A DNA stretch of 64,000 nt from Micromonospora sediminicola (GTDB lineage Bacteria; Actinomycetota; Actinomycetes; Mycobacteriales; Micromonosporaceae). The stretch is taken from NCBI RefSeq assembly GCF_900089585.1, contig NZ_FLRH01000003.1, positions 1,287,001 through 1,351,000 of the forward strand, read 5' to 3'. Positions 36,681-45,754 of the stretch are shown here, one piece after another; the first letter of the stretch is position 1, and each line of letters begins with the position of its first letter. The notes below the pieces were generated by a model. It searched no databases. It saw only the letters and a program-made list of their open reading frames with translations, and had not been told where the DNA came from. A program made the position numbers and the translations under genes.

Positions 36681-38069
36681 GTGAGACGGGTGCGGTGGTA
36701 CGCGACCGCGCTGGCGGTGGCGCTGCTGGCGACCGGGTGCACCGGCGAGGACCGGGGCGGGTTCCGACCCGGCGCGGCCGACGCCGGTGACCCGTACGTG
36801 CCGGGGGCCGGCAACGGTGGCTACGACGTCGGGCACTACGCGCTGGACGTCCGCTACGACCCGGGCGACGACCGGCTCACCGGCACGGCCACGCTGACCG
36901 CGACCGCCACCGAGGCGTTGTCCCGGTTCCAGCTCGACCTGGCCGGCCTCGACGTCGACCGGGTCCGGGTGGACGGCGAGCCGGCGAAGCACCGCCACGA
37001 CGACGCCGAACTGGTCGTCACCCCGGCACACGGGTTGCCGTCGGGCCGGCGGTTCACCGTCGAGGTGACCTATGGCGGGGTGCCGAAGCCGCTGCCCAAC
37101 GCGGAACTGGGCGACGGTGGCTTCCACGCCACCGGAGACGGGGCGATCGCGCTCGGCCAGCCCGAGTCGGCCAGCACCTGGTACCCGGTCAACGACCATC
37201 CGTCGGACAAGGCCACCTACGACATCGCGATCACCGTGCCGGACGGGCTCGCCGCGCTGAGCAACGGCGTCCCGAAGGGACGGACGAGCAGCGGCGGCCG
37301 GACCACCTGGCGCTGGTCCGAGGGCTCGCCGATGGCCAGTTACCTGAGCACGCTGGTGATCGGCGACTACCGGGTCACCAGCGGCACCCACGCCGGTCGG
37401 CCGCTGGTCACCGCCGTCGCCTCGGCGTTGCCCGCGGACGGCCCGGCCGCCGCGTCGGTCGCCCGCACCGGCGAGGTCGCCGACTTCCTGGCCGCCCGCT
37501 TCGGGCCGTACCCGTTCGACGCGTACGGCGGAGTGATGGTGGCCGACGACCGGATCCGGTACGCGCTGGAGACGCAGAGCCGCCCGGTCTACGGGCCGGG
37601 ATTCTTCCGGGGCGGGCCGAACACCGAGGTGGTCGCGCACGAGCTGGCCCACCAGTGGTTCGGCGACAGCGTCTCGGTGGCCCGGTGGAGCGACATCTGG
37701 CTGAACGAGGGGTTCGCCACGTACGCCGAGTGGCTCTGGGCCGAGCACGACGGCGGGCGGACCGTGGCGCGGACCGTCGCCGACCGGTACGCCACCACCG
37801 ACTGGACCCGGCCCACCGTCGACCCGGGCCGGGCCGGGATGTTCGGCGACGCGGTCTACCAGCGGGGCGCGCTGGCGGTGCACGCGCTGCGCCGCGCGGT
37901 CGGCGACGACACGTTCTACCGGATCCTGCGCGGCTGGCTGGCGCAGCACCGGGACGGCAACGTCACCACCGCCGACTTCGTCGGGTACGCCGAGCGGACC
38001 GCCGGGCGGCCGTTGCGCGCGTTGCTCGACGCGTGGTTGGTCGGGGCGACCCCGCCGGGCCTGCCGTGA
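36681..38069 (+). CDS. M1 family zinc metallopeptidase lipoprotein (copy 1)
   Basis: A 462-residue lipoprotein; the signal ends in the lipobox LLATGC. The N-terminal beta domain (about 45-240) precedes the catalytic part with HELAHQWFGD and the third ligand Glu in WLNEGFATYAEW (HExxH-x18-E). The exopeptidase GAMEN motif is replaced by YALETQS, typical of secreted actinobacterial M1 enzymes. It is paralogous and adjacent to the next gene, with long identical stretches such as GAIALGQPESASTWYPVNDH. Peptide trimming at the cell surface is likely. Confidence 0.92.
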   Translation: MRRVRWYATALAVALLATGCTGEDRGGFRPGAADAGDPYVPGAGNGGYDVGHYALDVRYDPGDDRLTGTATLTATATEALSRFQLDLAGLDVDRVRVDGEPAKHRHDDAELVVTPAHGLPSGRRFTVEVTYGGVPKPLPNAELGDGGFHATGDGAIALGQPESASTWYPVNDHPSDKATYDIAITVPDGLAALSNGVPKGRTSSGGRTTWRWSEGSPMASYLSTLVIGDYRVTSGTHAGRPLVTAVASALPADGPAAASVARTGEVADFLAARFGPYPFDAYGGVMVADDRIRYALETQSRPVYGPGFFRGGPNTEVVAHELAHQWFGDSVSVARWSDIWLNEGFATYAEWLWAEHDGGRTVARTVADRYATTDWTRPTVDPGRAGMFGDAVYQRGALAVHALRRAVGDDTFYRILRGWLAQHRDGNVTTADFVGYAERTAGRPLRALLDAWLVGATPPGLP

Positions 38070-38091
38070 CGCGGACGTGATCGCCGCTCGG

Positions 38092-38097
38092 TAGGCT
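38092..38097 (+). promoter_or_regulatory. -10 box TAGGCT upstream of the second M1 gene
   Basis: The box lies 62 bases before the ATG at 38160. A GGGAGGGATC ribosome-binding site is present, so unlike most other TAGGCT copies here this one gives a leadered mRNA. Confidence 0.45.
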
Positions 38098-38159
38098 GCC
38101 GCGGGCGGAGCGGGCCCGCGGGCGGGGCCGCCGTTCGGGCCCCGGGAGGGATCGAGATC

Positions 38160-39617
38160 ATGGCGCGGCGCGGCGGACGACGAGGGCTCGGCCTGCTGGC
38201 CTGCGGGACACTGCTGCTGGCCGGCTGCGGATCGCCCGAGGCGGACCGGAGCGCCGCGGCGCCGACCGCGCCCGAGCCGTCGGCCACGCGCCGCTTCGCG
38301 CCCGGGGCGCCCGGCGCCGGCGACCCCTACTTCCCGGGCTACGGCAACGGGGGCTACGACGTCGCGCACTACACCGTGAAGGTGCGCTACGACCCGGACA
38401 CCGACAAGCTCACCGGCACCACCACGGTGCGGGCCACCGCCACCACCGACCTGTCCACGTTCAACCTGGACCTGGCCGGGCTGACCGTCCGCTCGGTCAC
38501 CGTCGACGGCGCCGCCGCCCGGCACGCCCGCGACGACGACGAGCTGGTCGTCACGCCCGCCACCGGCCTGACCTCCGGCAACGGTTTCGTGGCCGAGATC
38601 CGGTACGACGGTCGGCCGGAGGCGCTGCGCAACGAGGCGCTCGGCGAGGGCGGCTGGCTGCACACCGCGGACGGGGCGATCGCGCTCGGCCAGCCGGAGT
38701 CGGCGAGCACCTGGTACCCGGTGAACGACCACCCGTCGGACAAGGCCACCTACGACCTGGAGATCACCGTTCCCAAAGGGCTGACGGCGGTCGGCAACGG
38801 CGTGCCGAAGGGGCGGACGACCACCGGCGGCTGGACCACCTGGCGCTGGTCGGAGGGCTCGCCGATGGCGAGCTACCTGACCACTGTGGTGATCGGGAAG
38901 TTCCGCGTCACCACCGGGCAGCACAAGGGACGACCGGTCTACAGCGCGGTCACCACCCGGGTGGCCGAGGGCGCGCCGGACCGGTCGATCGCCCGTACCG
39001 TCGAGGTCGCCGACTACCTGGAGAGCCTCTTCGGGCCGTACCCGTTCGACGCGTACGGCGGCGTGGTGGTGGCCGACGACCGGATCCGCTACGCGCTGGA
39101 GACGCAGAGCCGCCCGGTCTACTCCGCCGGCTTCTTCCGGCAGGGCGACAACACCGACGTGGTCGCGCACGAGCTGGCCCACCAGTGGTACGGCGACAGC
39201 GTGTCGCTCCAGCGCTGGCAGGACATCTGGCTCAACGAGGGGCTGGCCACGTACGCCGAGTGGCTGTGGGCCGAGCACAGCGGCTCCTCGACCGTCCAGC
39301 GCACGTTCGAGCAGCAGTACGCCAACGCCCCCGGCCAGGTCTGGCGGACGCCGCCGGGCAAGCCGGGGGTGGAGAACCTGTTCGGCCGCTCGGTCTACGA
39401 CCGGGGTGGGATGACCGTACACGCGCTGCGGGTGGCGGTGGGCGACACCGCGTTCTTCGCCATCCTGCGCACCTGGGCGGCCGAGCGGAGGAACGGCAAC
39501 GGCACCACCGCCGACTTCGTGGCGCTGGCCGAGCGGGTGTCGGGCAAGAAGCTCGGCAAGGTGTTCGACGCCTGGCTGTACGGCACCGAGCGGCCGGCCG
39601 CCCCGAAGCCGTTGTAG
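38160..39617 (+). CDS. M1 family zinc metallopeptidase lipoprotein (copy 2)
   Basis: A 485-residue lipoprotein with lipobox LLLAGC. It keeps HELAHQWYGD, the downstream Glu in WLNEGLATYAEW and YALETQS, and the late catalytic Tyr region SVYDRGGMTVHAL. It is a tandem duplicate of the gene 90 bases upstream, with a slightly longer N-terminal linker. It has its own promoter-like box and ribosome-binding site, so the copies may be regulated differently. It ends four bases before the convergent LCP gene stop. Confidence 0.92.
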   Translation: MARRGGRRGLGLLACGTLLLAGCGSPEADRSAAAPTAPEPSATRRFAPGAPGAGDPYFPGYGNGGYDVAHYTVKVRYDPDTDKLTGTTTVRATATTDLSTFNLDLAGLTVRSVTVDGAAARHARDDDELVVTPATGLTSGNGFVAEIRYDGRPEALRNEALGEGGWLHTADGAIALGQPESASTWYPVNDHPSDKATYDLEITVPKGLTAVGNGVPKGRTTTGGWTTWRWSEGSPMASYLTTVVIGKFRVTTGQHKGRPVYSAVTTRVAEGAPDRSIARTVEVADYLESLFGPYPFDAYGGVVVADDRIRYALETQSRPVYSAGFFRQGDNTDVVAHELAHQWYGDSVSLQRWQDIWLNEGLATYAEWLWAEHSGSSTVQRTFEQQYANAPGQVWRTPPGKPGVENLFGRSVYDRGGMTVHALRVAVGDTAFFAILRTWAAERRNGNGTTADFVALAERVSGKKLGKVFDAWLYGTERPAAPKPL

Positions 39618-39621
39618 CGGC

Positions 39622-40722
39622 TCAGGTCTTCACGCGCAGCGTCGGGTGCGCGGCCAGGAACGTCTCGGCCCGCCCGCCGCGCAGCGCGGTGAGGAACTCC
39701 CGGCCCAGCGGCCGGAGCTGCTCACCCCGGTACGCGCCGCCGCTGCCCACGCCGGCGCCGGGCAGCGCCACCAGGGTGAGGCGGTCGGATGGCAGGCCAC
39801 CGAGGGCGTACGCGAAGTCGACCAGCTTCCGCCCGCCCCCGACGTACACCAGGGTCCGACCGAGCGCGGCGACGATCTGCTCGACGCGTTGCGGGTCGCG
39901 GGCGGTGCCCTGCTCGACGAGCTTGCGGGCGAGCGCCCGGAGCAGTTGCTGCTGGTGCCGCTGCCGGGTGTAGTCGCCGCCGGCGGTGTAGCGCTGCCGC
40001 GCGTAGTCGAGCGCCTGCCAGCCGGTCAGGTGCCGGGTGCCCTTCTCGTAGACCATCTGCGGGCCGGTGTAGCCGCCGCCGCCCAGCGGCCGCATCGTCC
40101 CGTCCGGCCGGCGGTGCCGGGAGGCGACCCGCTGGTCGACGTAGAGGTCGACCCCGCCGAGCGTGTCCACCAGCTTGTCGAAGCCGCCGAAGGTGATCAC
40201 CGCGCCGGCGTCGATGCGCAGCCCGGTGTAGCGGGAGACGGTGGTGCGCAGCAGCTCGTACCCCTGCGCGGTGCTGGGGTGCCGCTTGTCGCCCGGCACC
40301 CGGCTGCCGTAGCTCATCGCGTGGGTGAGCTTCGTCCGGCCGCCCGGGTAGCGGGCCTTGGGGAAGGCGGGGATGTCGACCACCAGGTCGCGGGGGAGCG
40401 AGAACAGGTACGCCTGGCCCAGCCCGGCGGGCACGTGCAGCACCAGCACGGCGTCGGCGTGCGGCTCCCAGCCGGGGATGCTGACCCGGGTGTCGACCCC
40501 GACGAGCATCAGGTTGAGCGGCCCGGTCAGGTCGGCCCCGGGCGGTGGGGTCGGACTGGCGGAGGTCGGGGCCGGGGTGGGTGACGCCGGCGCCGAGGTG
40601 ACCGGCGCGGCGGCCGGCTCGGGGGAGCGGTGCGCCACCAGCCGGGTGGTCACCACCGCCCCGGCGGCGACCAGCAGCACCGCCACCAGGGCGGCCAGGC
40701 CCAGCAGGCGTCGTCTCGTCAC
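39622..40722 (-). CDS. LytR-CpsA-Psr (LCP) family protein
   Basis: A 366-residue membrane protein: one N-terminal helix (about 5-30), a Ser/Thr/Pro linker (35-65) and an extracytoplasmic LCP domain. LMLVGVDTR, SLPRDLVVDIP, the Arg pair in LDYARQRYTAGGDYTRQRHQQQ and the final segments match the phosphotransferases that attach glycopolymers to peptidoglycan. The acceptor or polymer cannot be told. Convergent with the M1 genes. Confidence 0.93.
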   Translation of the reverse strand: MTRRRLLGLAALVAVLLVAAGAVVTTRLVAHRSPEPAAAPVTSAPASPTPAPTSASPTPPPGADLTGPLNLMLVGVDTRVSIPGWEPHADAVLVLHVPAGLGQAYLFSLPRDLVVDIPAFPKARYPGGRTKLTHAMSYGSRVPGDKRHPSTAQGYELLRTTVSRYTGLRIDAGAVITFGGFDKLVDTLGGVDLYVDQRVASRHRRPDGTMRPLGGGGYTGPQMVYEKGTRHLTGWQALDYARQRYTAGGDYTRQRHQQQLLRALARKLVEQGTARDPQRVEQIVAALGRTLVYVGGGRKLVDFAYALGGLPSDRLTLVALPGAGVGSGGAYRGEQLRPLGREFLTALRGGRAETFLAAHPTLRVKT

Positions 40723-40866
40723 GGTCTCGTCCTCTCCCCGTTGGGTTCGACGCGCCGGGCGGGGCCCAAGGTTGCAGCGGCGGGAATCCCGGCGGTCGAA
40801 GCGCTCTGCATGATCTGCGAAAAACTCTTGCTGGCGCCATAGCTACCCGTCGGTAATGATGCGTTC

Positions 40867-42549
40867 ATGCGCTACGACGTGGTCGTCATCGGATCGGGCT
40901 TCGGCGGCAGCGTCACCGCGCTCCGGCTGGCCGAGAAGGGTTACTCGGTCGGCGTGCTGGAGGCCGGCCGACGCTTCGCCGACGAGGAGTTCCCCCGCAC
41001 CTCCTGGCAGGCGCGGCGGTTCCTCTGGGCGCCGAAGCTGGGTTGTTTCGGGCTCCAGCGGATCACCCTGCTCCGCTCCGCCGACCGCAGGAGCGGCGGC
41101 GGCGTGCTGGTGCTCTCCGGCGCCGGGGTGGGCGGCGGCTCGCTCGTCTACGCGAACACGCTCTACGAGCCGCTCGACGCGTTCTACGCCGACCCGCAGT
41201 GGCGCGACATCACCGACTGGCGCGACGAGCTGGCCCGCCACTACGACCAGGCGAAGCGGATGCTCGGCGTCACCACGTACCCGATCGTCACCGGCGCGGA
41301 CCGGGCGATGCGGGCGGTGGCCGAGCGGATGGGGGTGGCGCACACGTTCCACCCGACCCCGGTCGGCGTGCACATCGGCCGCCCCGGCCAGCGCGTGCCC
41401 GACCCGTACTTCGGCGGCGTCGGCCCCGACCGCACCGGGTGCAGCCACTGCGGGTCGTGCATGACCGGTTGTCGGCACGGCGCCAAGAACACGCTGGTCA
41501 AGAACTACCTCTGGCTGGCCGAGCGGCTCGGCGCGCAGGTGCACCCGCTGACCACGGTGACCGCCGTCCGGCCGGACCCGGCGGGCGGCTACACGGTGCA
41601 CACCGAGCGCACCGGGGCCTGGCTGCGCAAGCGACGCGCGGTGATCCACGCCGACCAGGTGGTCTTCGCGGCCGGCGCGCTGGGCACCCAGCGGCTGCTG
41701 CACGAGATGCGGGCCACCGGCGCGCTGCCGGCGCTCTCGCCCCGGCTGGGCGAGCTGACCCGGACCAACTCCGAGGCCATCCTCGGCGCCTCGGTGGCGT
41801 CCGGCGCGGCCCGGCGACGCGGCCTGGACTTCTCCGAGGGGGTGGCGATCACCAGCTCGTTCCACCCCGACCCGCAGACCCACATCGAGCCGGTCCGCTA
41901 CGGCAAGGGCTCCAACGCCATGGGCCTGCTCCAGTCGCTGCTGGTCGACGGCGGCCCGCGCCGGGTCCGGCGCTGGCTGGGCAGCATCGTCCGGCAGCCG
42001 GGGCTGGCGGCACGGATGCTGTCCGTGCGCGGCTGGTCCGAGCGCACCGTCATCGCGCTGGTCATGCAGTCGGTCGACAACTCGCTGACCACCCGCTACC
42101 GGCGGGGCCGGCTGGTCTCCGGCCCCGGTCACGGCGCGCCCAACCCGACCTGGATCCCGGCCGGGAACGAGGCGGTCCGGATGCTCGCCGAGGAGATCGA
42201 CGGCACCCCGGGCGGCGCGGTCACCGAGCCGTTCAACGTCCCGATGACCGCGCACATCCTCGGCGGCGCGGTGATCGGCGCCACCCCGGACGACGGCGTG
42301 GTGGACCCGTGGCACCGGGTGTACGGCCACTCGGGGCTGCACGTGGTGGACGGCGCGGCGGTCTCGGCGAACCTGGGCGTCAACCCGTCGCTGACGATCA
42401 CCGCCCAGGCCGAGCGGGCCATGTCGTTCTGGCCCAACAGGGGCGAGGCGGATCCGCGGCCGGCGCTCGGCTCGGCGTACGCCCGGGTCGACCCGGTGCC
42501 ACCGCGCAACCCGGCGGTCCCGGCCCACGCCCCCGCCGCGCTGCGGTGA
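40867..42549 (+). CDS. GMC-family oxidoreductase with CxxCxxCxxxC motif
   Basis: A 560-residue FAD enzyme. The Rossmann motif VVIGSGFGGSVTALRLAEKG opens it, and GLHVVDGAAVSANLGVNPSLTI is the GMC C-terminal signature. At about residues 191-202, CSHCGSCMTGC gives ferredoxin-type CxxCxxCxxxC spacing, which suggests an iron-sulfur cluster. Synteny with guaB3 and guaA indicates the ortholog of mycobacterial Rv3409c (ChoD), though its activity as a cholesterol oxidase is doubtful and unproven here. Confidence 0.88.
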   Translation: MRYDVVVIGSGFGGSVTALRLAEKGYSVGVLEAGRRFADEEFPRTSWQARRFLWAPKLGCFGLQRITLLRSADRRSGGGVLVLSGAGVGGGSLVYANTLYEPLDAFYADPQWRDITDWRDELARHYDQAKRMLGVTTYPIVTGADRAMRAVAERMGVAHTFHPTPVGVHIGRPGQRVPDPYFGGVGPDRTGCSHCGSCMTGCRHGAKNTLVKNYLWLAERLGAQVHPLTTVTAVRPDPAGGYTVHTERTGAWLRKRRAVIHADQVVFAAGALGTQRLLHEMRATGALPALSPRLGELTRTNSEAILGASVASGAARRRGLDFSEGVAITSSFHPDPQTHIEPVRYGKGSNAMGLLQSLLVDGGPRRVRRWLGSIVRQPGLAARMLSVRGWSERTVIALVMQSVDNSLTTRYRRGRLVSGPGHGAPNPTWIPAGNEAVRMLAEEIDGTPGGAVTEPFNVPMTAHILGGAVIGATPDDGVVDPWHRVYGHSGLHVVDGAAVSANLGVNPSLTITAQAERAMSFWPNRGEADPRPALGSAYARVDPVPPRNPAVPAHAPAALR

Positions 42550-42601
42550 AAGGAAGGGCCCCTTCTTAACGCCTCCGGTAGAGGCGGGGCCCCTTCTTAA
42601 C
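42548..42601. repeat. Dispersed palindromic repeat, intergenic copy
   Basis: The element has a GAAGGGCCCCTTC palindrome, a GCCTC/GAGGC hairpin, and GGGGCCCCTTCTTAAC, which repeats the first part directly. Its reverse complement matches 39 of 44 bases of the element inside the methyltransferase gene. It lies directly after the GMC gene and may serve as its terminator. Confidence 0.75.
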
Positions 42602-42654
42602 ACCCTGGGAGCGACGCGCCGCCGGGGCGCGTCCGCCGGGCCGGTGACTGTCGG

Positions 42655-42660
42655 TAGGCT
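42655..42660 (+). promoter_or_regulatory. -10 box TAGGCT, leaderless start of guaA
   Basis: TAGGCT is followed by eight bases and the guaA ATG at 42669. Confidence 0.5.
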
Positions 42661-42668
42661 TTGCGCAC

Positions 42669-44225
42669 ATGAGCACGCCTCGCCCCGTCCTCGTGGTGGA
42701 CTTCGGAGCCCAGTACGCCCAGCTCATCGCGCGCCGCGTCCGCGAGGCGAGGGTCTACTCGGAGATCGTCCCGCATTCCATGCCGGTGTCCGAGATGCTG
42801 GCGAAGAACCCGGCCGCGATCATCCTGTCCGGCGGCCCGTCCAGCGTCTACGCCCCGGACGCCCCGCAGATCGACGCCGGCATGTTCGACACCGACGTGC
42901 CGGTCTTCGGCATCTGCTACGGCTTCCAGGCGATGGCCCAGGCGCTCGGCGGCACGGTCGCGCGGACCGGCAACCGCGAGTACGGCGGCACCCCGCTGCG
43001 CCCGCGCCTGACCGAGCCCGGTGTGCTGCTGCGGGACCTGCCGGCCGACCTGCCGGTGTGGATGAGCCACGGCGACTGCGTGACCGAGGCCCCGGAGGGC
43101 TTCACCGTCACCGCCGAGTCGGCGGGCGCCCCGGTCGCCGCGTTCGAGGACCTGGCCGGGCGCCGGGCCGGCGTGCAGTTCCACCCGGAGGTGGGGCACA
43201 CCGCGCACGGTCAGGAGATGCTGACCCGCTTCCTCTACGACATCGCCGGCGTCGCGCCGACCTGGACGCCCGAGAACATCATCGACGAGCAGGTCGCCCG
43301 GATCCGCGAGCAGATCGGCGACAAGGAGGTCATCTGCGGCCTCTCCGGTGGTGTCGACTCGGCGGTCGCCGCGGCGCTGGTCCACCGGGCCGTGGGCGAC
43401 CAGCTCACCTGCGTGTTCGTCGACCACGGGCTGCTGCGGGCCGGTGAGGCCGAGCAGGTGGAGAAGGACTACGTCGCGGCGACCGGCATCAAGCTCAAGG
43501 TGGTCGACGCGCGGGAGCGGTTCCTCGGCGCGCTCGCCGGGGTGACCGATCCGGAACAGAAGCGCAAGATCATCGGCCGGGAGTTCATCCGGGTCTTCGA
43601 GGCCGCCGCCCGGGAGATCGCCGCGCACGGCGACGTCGAGTTCCTGGTGCAGGGCACCCTCTACCCGGACGTGGTGGAGTCCGGCGGCGGCACCGGCACC
43701 GCCAACATCAAGAGTCACCACAACGTCGGCGGCCTGCCCGAGGACCTGAAGTTCTCCCTGGTCGAGCCGTTGCGCACGCTGTTCAAGGACGAGGTCCGCA
43801 CGATCGGCCTGGAGCTGGGGCTGCCCGAGGCGATGGTGTGGCGGCACCCGTTCCCCGGCCCGGGCCTGGCCATCCGGATCATCGGCGCGGTCGACGAGGA
43901 GCGCCTCGCCGTGCTCCGCCGGGCCGACCTGATCGCCCGGCAGGAGTTGACCGCCGCCGGCCTGGACCGGGGCGTCTGGCAGTTCCCGGTGGTGCTGCTG
44001 GCCGACGTCCGCAGCGTCGGGGTGCAGGGCGACGGGCGCACCTACGGCCATCCGGTGGTGCTGCGCCCGGTCTCCAGCGAGGACGCGATGACCGCCGACT
44101 GGTCCCGGCTGCCCTACGACGTGGTGGCCCGGATCTCCACCCGGATCACCAACGAGGTCGCCGAGGTCAACCGGGTGGTCCTGGACGTGACCAGCAAGCC
44201 GCCGGGCACCATCGAGTGGGAGTGA
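42669..44225 (+). CDS. guaA: GMP synthase (glutamine-hydrolysing)
   Basis: A 518-residue enzyme that makes GMP from XMP, ATP and glutamine. The class I glutaminase (about 1-195) has the nucleophile in [11 protein letters not shown] and the His-Glu pair in FHPEVGH. The ATP-pyrophosphatase domain (about 200-400) has [14 protein letters not shown]. The C-terminal dimerisation domain ends KPPGTIEWE as in all GuaA. With guaB it completes the IMP-to-GMP route in this window. Confidence 0.97.
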   Translation: MSTPRPVLVVDFGAQYAQLIARRVREARVYSEIVPHSMPVSEMLAKNPAAIILSGGPSSVYAPDAPQIDAGMFDTDVPVFGICYGFQAMAQALGGTVARTGNREYGGTPLRPRLTEPGVLLRDLPADLPVWMSHGDCVTEAPEGFTVTAESAGAPVAAFEDLAGRRAGVQFHPEVGHTAHGQEMLTRFLYDIAGVAPTWTPENIIDEQVARIREQIGDKEVICGLSGGVDSAVAAALVHRAVGDQLTCVFVDHGLLRAGEAEQVEKDYVAATGIKLKVVDARERFLGALAGVTDPEQKRKIIGREFIRVFEAAAREIAAHGDVEFLVQGTLYPDVVESGGGTGTANIKSHHNVGGLPEDLKFSLVEPLRTLFKDEVRTIGLELGLPEAMVWRHPFPGPGLAIRIIGAVDEERLAVLRRADLIARQELTAAGLDRGVWQFPVVLLADVRSVGVQGDGRTYGHPVVLRPVSSEDAMTADWSRLPYDVVARISTRITNEVAEVNRVVLDVTSKPPGTIEWE

Positions 44226-44232
44226 CGCCCGC

Positions 44233-44550
44233 TCAGGCGGCGGGCGGCGGCCCGGCCTGCGGCCCCGGCCCGGCCGGCGGGACCGGCGGCCAGCCGGGCG
44301 CGGTGCCCGGCGGGTGCGGCCAGGCGGGCGCGCCGGCCGGCTCCTCGGGCATCAGGAACCACATCACCGGGTACGCGAGCGCGGCCAGCCCGCCGGTGAG
44401 CACGGTGGCGGTCGCGAAGACCACCCGAACCAGGGTGGGGTCGAGCGCGAAGTAGCGGCCGAGGCCGCTGGCCACACCGGCGATCATGCGGTCGCTGACC
44501 GGCCGGCGGAGCTGCTTGTACGGGGCCTGGGAGGGGTTCGTGGAGGTCAT
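44233..44550 (-). CDS. PspC-domain membrane protein
   Basis: 105 residues. The PspC domain (about 12-70) has RPVSDRMIAGVASGLGRYFALDPTLVRVVFATATVL, with one membrane helix and an adjacent hydrophobic stretch. A Pro/Gly-rich tail follows. PspC proteins take part in envelope-stress sensing. It is the smallest of three PspC proteins in 9 kb. Convergent with guaA, with only seven bases between the stops and no terminator. Confidence 0.88.
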   Translation of the reverse strand: MTSTNPSQAPYKQLRRPVSDRMIAGVASGLGRYFALDPTLVRVVFATATVLTGGLAALAYPVMWFLMPEEPAGAPAWPHPPGTAPGWPPVPPAGPGPQAGPPPAA

Positions 44551-44694
44551 GTCTCCACGGTCCCGCGCCGGTCGACGGGCGACCTCGGTGACCGCCCGGA
44601 CGCCTACCCTGATCCGTCCCTGAGGCGCCAGCGGAGAGTCAGGAATCTGACTCTTTTCGATGGAGGTAACCCGGGCCGGGGAGAATTTGCTCCC

Positions 44695-45642
44695 GTGACC
44701 ACCTCGCTGGAGCCGCTGCGCAGGATCGCGGCATACGCAGTTTGTGCTGATTCAAACGGCCGAGTGTTGCTGGTCCGCGCATCGGAGCGCTCCGGCACCC
44801 CCGGCACCTGGTCGCTCCCCGGAGGAGCGGTCGACCACGGTGAGGACCCGAAGCACACGGTCGTGCGGGAGACCGCGGCCGAGACCGGGCTCTCGGTGGC
44901 GGTCGCCGGCCTCCAGGACGTGCTCGCCGACATGCGGGCGCTGCCCGAGCGGCGCATCACGATCCACACCGACCGACTGCTCTACACCGTGTCGGTCCGG
45001 GGCGGGACGCTGACCGAGCGGGTCGACCGGCCGACCGACCTGGCCCGCTGGTTCACCCTCGACGAGGCCCGGGAGCTGCCGCTGCGGTCGTTCACCGCAC
45101 GCGCGCTGGGCCTGCCCACCTCCACCGACGACATCGTGCCGGAGGAGGTCCCCGAGTTCCCCTCGTTCTACGCCGTCCCCGGCCCCGACGGGCTGCACCG
45201 GGCGCAGCGCTTCGCCGCGTACGCCGTGGTCACCGACCCGGAGGAGCGGGTGCTGCTGACCCGGGTGTCCGACGGCTACCCGGGCGCCGGCTGCTGGCAC
45301 CTGCCGGGCGGCGGCACCGACTACGGCGAGCAGCCGGGCGCCGCGCTGATCCGGGAGCTGGTCGAGGAGACCGGGCAGACCGGCCGCCTGGTCGAGCTGC
45401 TCGGGGTGGCCAGCCACCGCGACGCCGCCTCGCTCGGCCCGGAGGGCTACCCGATCGACTGGCACGGCGTACGCGCCTTCTACCGGGTGGTGGTCGACCA
45501 GCCCGCGCCGCCCACCGTCACGGACGTCGGCGGCTCGACCTGCGAGGCCCGCTGGTTCCGCCGGGAGGAGCTCGGCGCCCTCCCCACCGACCGCCTCACC
45601 GAGGTCACGGCCGAAGCAGTCCAGGCCGCCCACCTCCTCTGA
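44695..45642 (+). CDS. Tandem Nudix hydrolase (copy 1)
   Basis: A 315-residue protein with two Nudix domains. The second (about 165-300) has an intact Nudix box, GGGTDYGEQPGAALIRELVEETG. The first (about 10-145) reads GGAVDHGEDPKHTVVRETAAETG, with Ala where the first Glu of the EE pair should be, so it may be inactive. The substrate is unknown. The GTG at 44695 begins VTTSLEPLRRIAAY. Its nearest relative in the window is the next gene. Confidence 0.85.
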   Translation: MTTSLEPLRRIAAYAVCADSNGRVLLVRASERSGTPGTWSLPGGAVDHGEDPKHTVVRETAAETGLSVAVAGLQDVLADMRALPERRITIHTDRLLYTVSVRGGTLTERVDRPTDLARWFTLDEARELPLRSFTARALGLPTSTDDIVPEEVPEFPSFYAVPGPDGLHRAQRFAAYAVVTDPEERVLLTRVSDGYPGAGCWHLPGGGTDYGEQPGAALIRELVEETGQTGRLVELLGVASHRDAASLGPEGYPIDWHGVRAFYRVVVDQPAPPTVTDVGGSTCEARWFRREELGALPTDRLTEVTAEAVQAAHLL

Positions 45643-45663
45643 CCCCCGCCCGTCCCACCCCGG

Positions 45664-45720
45664 CGATCATGAGGTTGACGGCGTGAAATGTCCGCCTCGG
45701 TACCGCTAACCTCATGATCG
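45664..45720. repeat. Palindrome, dispersed-repeat family copy 2
   Basis: A 13-bp perfect stem (CGATCATGAGGTT at 45664-45676 with its complement at 45708-45720) surrounds a 31-base loop containing GTGAAATGTC. It lies between the two double-Nudix genes and shares its lead-in and loop core with 6794-6850. Confidence 0.6.
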
Positions 45721-45754
45721 ACGGAGTGGTACGGCCGGACGGGGTGGGTGCGGG

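Noticed and set aside
44114..44362. Small open frame antisense to the 3' end of guaA
   Set aside because: It is a shadow of guaA and the convergent PspC gene, without a supported start.
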